A stretch of DNA of 64,000 nucleotides, taken from contig OZ245363.1 in assembly GCA_965226485.1 (NCBI GenBank), positions 3,348,001-3,412,000 of the forward strand, read 5' to 3'. The notes beneath the pieces were generated by a model. It ran no database searches. It saw only the letters and a program-made list of their open reading frames with translations, and was not told where the DNA came from. This document shows positions 57,633 to 64,000 of this stretch, in pieces. The position numbers and the translations under genes were made by a program. How positions within the stretch are numbered: position 1 is the first letter of the stretch; each line of letters starts with the position of its first letter. The DNA comes from UBA2779 sp965226485. GTDB taxonomy: Bacteria; Spirochaetota; Spirochaetia; DSM-2461.

Positions 57633-58259
57633 TTAGAGGAGGCCTTTATCTCCAATAAACCAGCGCAGAAGCAATTTATCGCCTTTGCCTGGAGACAAGC
57701 CGATGCGTGGGCTACGGCATATCTGATTGGCTTCTGCCGGAGAACCTTGTTGAATGGAGAGAACATCGGAGTCAAGGGGGATGCCGTCGTGTTCTTCCGC
57801 GCTTATCTCAAATGCGGAAGCGAGCTTTCCAGGGCCGTTACACAGGTTTCTCAGCCGTTCATCCTTAACGAGGTTTTCTTTTTCGAAGTGGTTTGGCCAT
57901 TTCTCGCGTAGTTCTGACGGCATCTGTTCACCATATCTATTTTGCCACATTTCCTCTACGCCTCCTGAGGGGATACAAGCCCTGATTAAGACAGCCTGCC
58001 CATTCCCGTAATTGCCAGTTACAACGTTGAAACAGGTGTGGATGCCATATATGCGATAGACATAGGCATGGCCGCCCTTGAGAAACATGGATGCGTTTCT
58101 ACGCGTTTTCCTCCTGAAGGAATGTGAGGCTGGATCATCTTGGAGATATGCCTCGGTTTCGACGATTATTCCCCGGCAGTTAGCACATATCAATTCTCGG
58201 CCTAAAAGGTCTGGAGCGACTTGATCAGCCGGACGGGAATAGAATGATTCTCCCAGCAT
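57633..58259 (-). CDS. DNA-3-methyladenine glycosylase (AAG/MPG family)
   Basis: Removes alkylated and deaminated purines from DNA in base excision repair. It has 208 residues, typical for the family: FYSRPADQVAPDLLGREL at the start, IIVETEAYLQDDPASHSF near residue 32 with the catalytic Glu, GHAYVYRIYGIHTCFNVV near residue 63 with the intercalating Tyr, AVLIRACIP and NGPGKLASAFEI near residue 143. It lies 6 bp after mgtE, likely last in the murB-mgtE operon. Confidence 0.92.
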   Translation of the reverse strand: MLGESFYSRPADQVAPDLLGRELICANCRGIIVETEAYLQDDPASHSFRRKTRRNASMFLKGGHAYVYRIYGIHTCFNVVTGNYGNGQAVLIRACIPSGGVEEMWQNRYGEQMPSELREKWPNHFEKENLVKDERLRNLCNGPGKLASAFEISAEEHDGIPLDSDVLSIQQGSPAEANQICRSPRIGLSPGKGDKLLLRWFIGDKGLL

Positions 58260-58265
58260 GGTGGT

Positions 58266-59594
58266 TTAAGCCAGAAGCAGATGAGTCACTTCAAAATAGA
58301 CGGTGAGACCGGTCACATCAATAAGCGTGGACATGAGCGGGCCGGCAGCAACGGCCGGATCGCCTCCAAACCGATTTATAATGAAGGGTACCAAGCACCC
58401 GAGGAGGGTTGCAAACAGAACGACGACACCTAGAGACACAGCCACTGCAAAGGCTTCAATGACAGTCACCCCAGGGGGGAGAAATATGCTTCGAAAAAAA
58501 ATCACCAATCCGGTGGACACCGCTATGGCCAGACCTGTTGCCAGTTCCTTCACGAGGGCGCGCCCTATCAGGTGAAAGTGGAGTTGCCCCGTCGCCAGTC
58601 CGCGTATTATAAGGATTGATGACTGAGTGCCGGAATTTCCGCCAGTCTGAGTTATGACGGGGATGAAGAGGGCGAGAAAGGCGAAGCGGGTAATCATGCT
58701 CTCATACTCAGCCAAGACATTGGTGGTGATGGTTCCGGCAAGTAAAAGGATGACAAGCCAGGGTAGCCGCCGCCAGATAAGGTGAGGAATTGAGGATTCC
58801 AGATAGGTTTTGGCCTCACCGCCTATCGCATTCATGCGGTAGACATCTTCGCTCTGCTCCTTGCGGATAACATCAATCATGTCATCGAATGTAACTATTC
58901 CCAGTAGCCTATTCCATCGGTCGGTGACCGGGAGGGCGATAAGATCATGATTTTCTAATACCTTAGCTGTTTCCTCCTGATCGGTATCGTCCTGAACACT
59001 CACTACGTTGCGTTGCATTATCTCGTCAATTTTCCGGGTGTCCTGTGCGACAAGTAAGTCCCGGAGAGATACGACACCGGACAGGCGCTGAAGGCTATCG
59101 ACCACGTAAACATAGTAGACGGTTTCGAGATCTTCGGGTGCCCGCCTTAGAAAAGACATGGCCTGACTGACAGTTATATCGCCGCGTATGGCGGCATATT
59201 TTGTCGTCATCAAACCGGCGGCATCATCATCGTCGAACCTAAGAAGAAATTCCACCTCGCTGCGAGCCTCGTCACTGAGATGACCAAGAACATCCCGACG
59301 TACCTCGGGGGTAACAATTTGAATGAGGTCTACGAGATCGTCCGGGTCCATTACCTCAAGGAGGTCTTTTGTCGCCTGCTCGGATAGGGCGGTCAACAGT
59401 TTTCGTTGATCGGCGGGCGGCAACTCACTGATTAACTCACCGCGGCCATCTTGATCCAAGGCGAGAAACACCTTGAGGCAGTCTTTTCCCGTTAATTGAT
59501 ACCAACCGGATGACAGATCGGCAATTGTGTAATCCTGTAATGCCTCATGGAGATTTTGGGAATCGTTTTCGATTATACGCATGAGTGTTTCCAT
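58266..59594 (-). CDS. mgtE: Magnesium transporter MgtE
   Basis: About 442 residues from ATG 59594 (GGAG nine bases upstream; an in-frame TTG at 59609 is also possible). N domain of helical repeats (LISELPPADQRKLLTALSEQ, DLLEVMDPDDLVDLIQIV), a CBS pair (LQRLSGVVSLRDLLVAQ, NRLLGIVTFDDMIDVIR) that senses cytosolic Mg, then five membrane helices with PVITQTGGNSGTQSSILIIR and NRFGGDPAVAAGPLMSTLID, the ion-site motif. Inner-membrane Mg channel. It overlaps the murB end. Confidence 0.93.
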   Translation of the reverse strand: METLMRIIENDSQNLHEALQDYTIADLSSGWYQLTGKDCLKVFLALDQDGRGELISELPPADQRKLLTALSEQATKDLLEVMDPDDLVDLIQIVTPEVRRDVLGHLSDEARSEVEFLLRFDDDDAAGLMTTKYAAIRGDITVSQAMSFLRRAPEDLETVYYVYVVDSLQRLSGVVSLRDLLVAQDTRKIDEIMQRNVVSVQDDTDQEETAKVLENHDLIALPVTDRWNRLLGIVTFDDMIDVIRKEQSEDVYRMNAIGGEAKTYLESSIPHLIWRRLPWLVILLLAGTITTNVLAEYESMITRFAFLALFIPVITQTGGNSGTQSSILIIRGLATGQLHFHLIGRALVKELATGLAIAVSTGLVIFFRSIFLPPGVTVIEAFAVAVSLGVVVLFATLLGCLVPFIINRFGGDPAVAAGPLMSTLIDVTGLTVYFEVTHLLLA

Positions 59595-59598
59595 CAAG

Positions 59599-60510
59599 TT
59601 ATTCTCCAACCATGAGAATTTCGGATTCTAAGCTATGTCCAGTCTTCTTATACACGGTGTCGGCGACCTGGAACATTAACTCCCGAAAATCGGCCGCACT
59701 GGCCCCGCCCAGATTAACGAAGATGTTCGCATGCCAGCGAGATACAGCGGCACGGCCTATTGTAAATCCCTTCAGTCCACATTCATCAATTATAACGGCA
59801 GATGGTGCGCCGAATTCTCGGTTGTTCTTGAATGCGCTACCGGCGCAGGGTGCCCTGTAATGACCCTTTGATTCCCTGTCGGAATGGTGTGTTCTCATTT
59901 GCTGCCGAAGAGTTTCCGGGTCTTCTGTGCTGATCTTAAATGCGCCGCGTAAGATGACCCCGTTAACACGCTGGAATGGCGAAGTCTTGTATGACCATTG
60001 GGAGGCCTCGAATGTGAATCGTTCCACTCTGCCGTCAGGGGTCATCATATCCACCCACTCCAGGACATCGGCGATTTCCCCTCCGTAGCAACGCGCATTC
60101 ATCCAGATGGCACCACCCATGGTTCCAGGCATCCCGAAGAGGAAATCCAGTCCTTGGTAACCCATGGACCCAGATGCCCAGGCGGCTGTGGATACATCCA
60201 GGCCGCCCCCTAATATCAGAAGCTCATTCTCGATTTTAAATTCATCGAAGCGGCTCATGTCAATCACGGCTCCTCGAATGCCTTTATCGGCTACGAGAAG
60301 ATTGGTGCCGCCGCCGAGAATGAAGTAATCCATAGCATAGCTTGAACAGGCGGTCAACAATAGTCTAAGATCGGCCTCGTCTCTGGGAACACAGTAATAA
60401 TCAGCCCTGCCTCCGATGAGGAGGGAGCAGTGTCTCCAGAGCGGCTCTTGTGGTAGAATAAATCCTGCGATGTTGAATATGCTAGGCGATGTGCGTATGA
60501 TACCTCTCAC
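59599..60510 (-). CDS. murB: UDP-N-acetylenolpyruvoylglucosamine reductase (MurB)
   Basis: NADPH-dependent second step of peptidoglycan precursor synthesis. FAD-binding motifs: LLIGGRADYYCVP, YFILGGGTNLLVADKG, GLDFLFGMPGTMGGAIWMNA and APCAGSAFKNN, with Ser in GSAFKNN as proton donor and a final Glu in HSLESEI. The frame is open to 60567, where it would overlap cysS on the other strand; I prefer GTG 60510, which gives 303 residues, but no ribosome site decides it. Short type II-like spacing. Confidence 0.9.
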   Translation of the reverse strand: MRGIIRTSPSIFNIAGFILPQEPLWRHCSLLIGGRADYYCVPRDEADLRLLLTACSSYAMDYFILGGGTNLLVADKGIRGAVIDMSRFDEFKIENELLILGGGLDVSTAAWASGSMGYQGLDFLFGMPGTMGGAIWMNARCYGGEIADVLEWVDMMTPDGRVERFTFEASQWSYKTSPFQRVNGVILRGAFKISTEDPETLRQQMRTHHSDRESKGHYRAPCAGSAFKNNREFGAPSAVIIDECGLKGFTIGRAAVSRWHANIFVNLGGASAADFRELMFQVADTVYKKTGHSLESEILMVGE

Positions 60511-60558
60511 GGGAACTATCTTATTCCTCACACATAGTAATCGCAACCGGAGATTGGC

Positions 60559-61977
60559 GTGAAACACCTTTATTTATATAACACTGATGGCCGTGAAATG
60601 CAGAAATTCGTCCCCATCCAGAGTGGCAAGGCCGGTCTGTACTGTTGCGGCCCCACCGTGTATAACTATGCCCACATCGGCAATTTGAGGGCCTACACCC
60701 AGTGGGATATCCTCCGACGTGTCCTGGAACGCTTCGGGTACCAAGTGACTCATGTGATGAATATAACCGACGTGGGGCATCTCACCGACGATGGGGATGA
60801 GGGAGAGGATAAAATGATTAAGGGTGCCCGTGAAAGAGGTATGAGCGTTTGGGAAATTGCGGAACATTTCACAGAAGCCTTTTTTTCGAACATTCATGAC
60901 TTGAATATTCTCCAACCCACCATTACCTGCAAGGCCACTGAGCATATCAAATCCATGATAGACTTGGTAAAACGCCTGGAAGACAGGGGCTTGACTTACA
61001 GTACTGGCGGCAATGTTTATTTCGATACAGCCCAATTCCCCGATTATGGCCGCCTCGCCCTTCTTGACAAGCAGGAACTTCATCATGGTGCCCGGGTGGA
61101 AGTGGATGGCAACAAGAGGAATCCGTCAGATTTTGTTTTGTGGTTCACCAACAGCAAATTCGCTAATCAAGCCATGGTTTGGGACTCGCCCTGGGGCAGG
61201 GGGTACCCTGGGTGGCATTTGGAATGTTCGGCCATGAGTTCCCTGTACCTTGGGGAACAATTCGATATTCACACTGGCGGTATAGATCACATTTCCGTCC
61301 ATCATACAAATGAGATTGCCCAGAGTGAGGCCGCCTCTGGCCGTAAATGGGTAAACTACTGGTTACATAACGAATTCCTCATTATTAAGAGTGGCAAAAT
61401 GGCTAAGAGTAAAGGAGGGTTCATTACTCTTCAGACTATTCTCGACGATGGTTATGATGCCTTGGATTACCGTTACTTCCTGCTAGGCGGCCATTACAGG
61501 TCTCAGATAATCTTCTCTCAAGAGGGGTTATCAGGAGCGCATTCAGCCAGGACTTCTCTCATTGGACGAGTCGCCGCCCTGCGCCGTATTTGCACGCCTG
61601 CTTCCTTGAGTGACATCGACTCGGAGGTCCGTACGCGTCTTGAAGCGTTTGACACCGCCCTCTCCGAGGATTTAAACACTCCGCGCGCCCTTGCCGAACT
61701 GTGGACACTCATTAAAGATGATCGGCTGAAGCCATCCGACAAACTTGCCGCCGTGCTGAGTATGGATGAAGTCCTCGGACTTCGTCTTGATGAGGCCGGT
61801 TCAGAGAGCAAACAGGCCGATATGGATGAAGAGCTTACACGGCTCTTGGAGGAACGGCAAAGGGCGCGTTCTGCCAAGGATTGGGCCGTAGCGGACCGTA
61901 TTCGGGATGAGCTTGCCGACCGCGGCTGGAAGGTTGTCGATTCTCCGGAAGGACCAAGACTGGAGAAAAAAACTTGA
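60559..61977 (+). CDS. cysS: Cysteine-tRNA ligase
   Basis: Charges tRNA-Cys. 472 residues, GTG start after GGAGA. Class I synthetase: YCCGPTVYNYAHIGNLRAY with zinc Cys and HIGH-type HIGN near residue 37, PGWHLECSAMS near residue 220 and HTGGIDHISVHHTNEIAQSE supplying further zinc ligands, and the KMSKS variant KMAKSKGG near residue 280. The C-terminal DALR-type tail ends RDELADRGWKVVDSPEGPRL. Divergent from murB. Confidence 0.95.
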   Translation: MKHLYLYNTDGREMQKFVPIQSGKAGLYCCGPTVYNYAHIGNLRAYTQWDILRRVLERFGYQVTHVMNITDVGHLTDDGDEGEDKMIKGARERGMSVWEIAEHFTEAFFSNIHDLNILQPTITCKATEHIKSMIDLVKRLEDRGLTYSTGGNVYFDTAQFPDYGRLALLDKQELHHGARVEVDGNKRNPSDFVLWFTNSKFANQAMVWDSPWGRGYPGWHLECSAMSSLYLGEQFDIHTGGIDHISVHHTNEIAQSEAASGRKWVNYWLHNEFLIIKSGKMAKSKGGFITLQTILDDGYDALDYRYFLLGGHYRSQIIFSQEGLSGAHSARTSLIGRVAALRRICTPASLSDIDSEVRTRLEAFDTALSEDLNTPRALAELWTLIKDDRLKPSDKLAAVLSMDEVLGLRLDEAGSESKQADMDEELTRLLEERQRARSAKDWAVADRIRDELADRGWKVVDSPEGPRLEKKT

Positions 61978-62026
61978 GCGATCCCTTGAAGAGGATTGGT
62001 AACCTCTGCAAAGCGTGTTTGTTTAT

Positions 62027-62536
62027 ATGAGTAAAGCCGATCTCAGCAATGCGGACTTCATTGAGCTGTTTAATTCCTTTTTCGGAAATCTTAAGCGAAT
62101 TGCCTTTCATATTTGTGGAGACGAGGAAGTTGCCGAGGAACTCGCTCAGGAGGCGTTTCTCCGATACTATGAACGTCGACATCGTCTTCCCGTAGGAAAT
62201 GAAGCCCGCTACTGGTTAATACGTGTTGTCAGAAATTTGGCATTTAATCACGAAAAGCGCCGAGGACGCGAGAAAAAGGTTTATAGAGACTATGCTCAGG
62301 AACAGCAGCTTGAAAGCCAAAACGAGGGAGAAAGGATTGTTCTAGAGGAAGAGGCTCGAAAAGATGTTCGGGAAGCTCTTGACATGATGCCGTATAAACT
62401 GCGGATTACCCTGATATTGAAAGAATATGCGGGATTTCCCTACGCTACTATTGCAAAAATCTTGAGAATTTCGGAAAATAACGTGAAAATACGAGTTTTT
62501 CGTGCTCGGCAGTACCTCTCGAAACTGTTGAGATAG
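62027..62536 (+). CDS. ECF-type RNA polymerase sigma factor
   Basis: 169 residues from MSKADLSNAD. Region 2: FFGNLKRIAFHICGDEEVAE, EELAQEAFLRYYER and WLIRVVRNLAFNHEKRR. Region 4: REALDMMPYKLRITLILKEY, then AGFPYATIAKILRISENNV and KIRVFRARQYLSKLL (helix-turn-helix). It lies 11 bp upstream of a zinc-finger anti-sigma gene, forming a classic sigma/anti-sigma pair that responds to an envelope or redox cue. The regulon is unknown. Confidence 0.92.
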   Translation: MSKADLSNADFIELFNSFFGNLKRIAFHICGDEEVAEELAQEAFLRYYERRHRLPVGNEARYWLIRVVRNLAFNHEKRRGREKKVYRDYAQEQQLESQNEGERIVLEEEARKDVREALDMMPYKLRITLILKEYAGFPYATIAKILRISENNVKIRVFRARQYLSKLLR

Positions 62537-62547
62537 GGAGGCTTTTT

Positions 62548-63099
62548 GTGTGTCCCGACATAGTTACACTTTCGGCTTATTTTGATGATGAACTCACAGC
62601 ATCCAGGCGTAGCGAGCTGTCATTGCATGTAAAGAATTGTCCAATTTGTGGGGAAGCATTGGAGCTATTAGCTTCCCAGAGAAGACGGCTCAATGTCTCC
62701 ATCCTCGAATCAAGTGACGACGATGGGGCCTTGCCGAGGTTCTGGCACTATGTTGGTCGTTCAAGGCTAAGGCTCCAACAAAGGGTCCATCAGCTTACGG
62801 TGCCCCTCCCGCTTGCCCTGATGGTTATAGTTGCTTTGATCATTTCAATAGGGATGAATTTCATTCCTATCGCGAGAGTATCTTTTCCTTCAATTGTCCA
62901 GCTAGAACGACTTCCTTCCCCGCAGACGGTCGTGTCTTTGACCCTTTCGCCAAATGATATAGAGACCCTGCTTTCCCTTATGGAAGACCGATTGGAATAC
63001 AGCCGGGATACCATCTATACATTGCCCACTGAGTTGCCGGTAACACGTCTCGGCGATCCTCAAATTCTACGTATAACCGATCCAGAGCGCGCTCCTTGA
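62548..63099 (+). CDS. Membrane anti-sigma factor with zinc finger
   Basis: 183 residues, GTG start. The N-terminal ZAS motif is present: YFDDELTASRRSELSLHVKN followed by CPIC, i.e. His-x3-Cys-x2-Cys near residues 27-34. One membrane segment, LPLALMVIVALIISIGMNFI, follows near residue 88, with an extracytoplasmic C-terminus of about 75 residues. It probably binds and holds the sigma factor encoded directly upstream at the membrane. Confidence 0.9.
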   Translation: MCPDIVTLSAYFDDELTASRRSELSLHVKNCPICGEALELLASQRRRLNVSILESSDDDGALPRFWHYVGRSRLRLQQRVHQLTVPLPLALMVIVALIISIGMNFIPIARVSFPSIVQLERLPSPQTVVSLTLSPNDIETLLSLMEDRLEYSRDTIYTLPTELPVTRLGDPQILRITDPERAP

Positions 63100-63175
63100 G
63101 AAAATGTAACTACCATAGGGATGGCTCGAGAGTACCTCTAAGAAACGGATCAGTTTTTTCTTGCGATATAGCGTT

Positions 63176-63310
63176 GCCTGCCTGTGCGTGTACGCACGCA
63201 GACAGGCCTGCCCGTGAGTGTTCCCTCACCTATCTGCAACAGGCAGGCCTGCCTGTGCGTGTACGCACGCAGACAGGCGCAGACAGGTGCAACGCACAGG
63301 CAGACGTAGC
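63176..63310. repeat. REP-like palindromic repeats
   Basis: Two copies, 71 bp apart, of a 32-bp near-palindrome (63176-63207 and 63247-63278): GCCTGCCTGTGCGTG, TACGCACGCAGACAGGC. A third partial copy (GCACAGGCAGACG) follows near 63294. Located between the anti-sigma gene and the next gene; resembles REP/BIME-type elements. Confidence 0.8.
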
Positions 63311-63368
63311 CAGGTCAAAATACCCGCGTAATCCAGAGCTGTGCTTAGGCATTTATTTCCTTGCACTG

Positions 63369-63968
63369 ATGAAAAATCTCTTCGTCAATTTCCTGAAGCT
63401 ATTTTTTAGAGGTGCCCTCAGCAGATTTCAAAAGAGAGTTGTTGAAAGTGTTATATTATTGAGCATTATTTTCATTCCATTTTCCATAGGTGCCCAGGAC
63501 TACGATTTCGACGATATACAACTTCTCAAGGATTCGCTCTATCTCCAATTTGATCTTTCGGTGCTATCCCTTGAGACATCGGAAATTCTTTGGAGTACAG
63601 TAATGAATAAAATTACGATTCCAGGGCGAACAGTGACGGTTGTCCTTGATGGTGCTGATTCCAAGTTGGATCTCCAGTTTACTGTCTACCCAGCAGAGGA
63701 TGACACGAGAATTCTTGTGGCACAGAGTGAAACATGGATAGGGAAAGATTACAACCGTACGCTTACTACTTTTCCCTTACAGTATAGTGATGAAGTATAC
63801 TACTATCCCTTGGGGCGGGCCGATGACCTTGCAGCGGTCGATTCGATAGAGGTTGTTGTGAAGATGAAGGTTATGCCCTATCTCAAAACCATGAGTAATG
63901 ACTTCCTTGAAGAACTGGAATCTTCTCTCGATTCTTCTGCCAGGTTTGATTTATCAGGGAAGCAATAG
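63369..63968 (+). CDS. Exported protein of unknown function
   Basis: 199 residues from MKNLFVNFLK. The longer open frame from 63096 passes through the palindromic repeats and is unlikely. Signal peptide: basic start, hydrophobic VILLSIIFIPFSIGA, probable cleavage before QDYDFDD. The mature part is beta-rich with VLDGADSKLDLQFTVYPAED and QYSDEVYYYPLGRADDL; no family recognised. It lies downstream of the sigma/anti-sigma pair on the same strand and may belong to its regulon; that is inference. Confidence 0.72.
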   Translation: MKNLFVNFLKLFFRGALSRFQKRVVESVILLSIIFIPFSIGAQDYDFDDIQLLKDSLYLQFDLSVLSLETSEILWSTVMNKITIPGRTVTVVLDGADSKLDLQFTVYPAEDDTRILVAQSETWIGKDYNRTLTTFPLQYSDEVYYYPLGRADDLAAVDSIEVVVKMKVMPYLKTMSNDFLEELESSLDSSARFDLSGKQ

Positions 63969-64000
63969 GCTTGTGAGTCGACGAAATCCCATTCTCCATG

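Noticed and set aside
63096..63368. N-terminal extension of the last exported protein
   Set aside because: It would be translated from REP-like palindromes; a normal signal peptide starts at ATG 63369.

Overview
The window looks like the chromosome of an anaerobic, fermentative spirochaete. This is inferred from gene content: a Rex-controlled NAD-linked [FeFe] hydrogenase, a psp stress locus, FecR-type and LPP20-type envelope proteins, and a GH13_18 sugar phosphorylase. No rRNA or other phylogenetic marker is present to confirm it, and I saw no tRNA gene.

Layout. 1-4190 (minus strand): carB (C-terminus beyond the window edge) and carA. 4966-15761 (plus): a tightly packed purine cluster purE-K-L-C-F-M-N-(H)-D in which purH is reduced to a remnant. 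This block and the glycosyltransferase at 26130 are visibly more AT-rich than their neighbours and may have been acquired together. 15762-26129: a graveyard of mobile DNA (NERD and IS3, ISAs1, IS1182-like, Rpn and group II intron remnants) surrounding an intact psp locus: pspF, then a divergent sigma-54 promoter, pspA, pspC and a secreted protein. 27712-38244: envelope genes (FecR protein, LPP20-like lipoprotein), rex with its operator, the hydrogenase operon and a large surface metallopeptidase/propeller/barrel protein. 38830-42277: a GH13_18 phosphorylase followed by decaying nucleotide-sugar genes (gmd with two frameshifts, fcl cut off by an IS). 56573-63968: HDAC-like deacetylase, murB-mgtE-mpg, cysS, an ECF sigma factor/anti-sigma pair and a secreted protein.

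The most unusual stretch is 45210-53100. A group IIC intron 3' fragment abuts a 2.5-kb array of a GC-rich 47-bp tandem repeat. Two copies of a transposon (DDE transposase, ExeA/TniB-like ATPase, DUF6431-type zinc protein; TGTA...TACA ends) sit in this repeat sequence, so the order is array A, element 1, array B, element 2, array C. All four transposon ends abut the same GGGC-NN-GCCC part of the repeat unit. Arrays B and C are inverted relative to A. The two elements carry different internal deletions, and both have a broken ATPase. This is the best candidate for an undescribed system: a structured tandem repeat used as a landing site for transposons and perhaps introns.

A second mobile family is a MITE-like dispersed repeat with ends close to GGGGCTGTGTCAGAAT. 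It has six copies, one of which interrupts an Rpn gene remnant and shows that the family moves.
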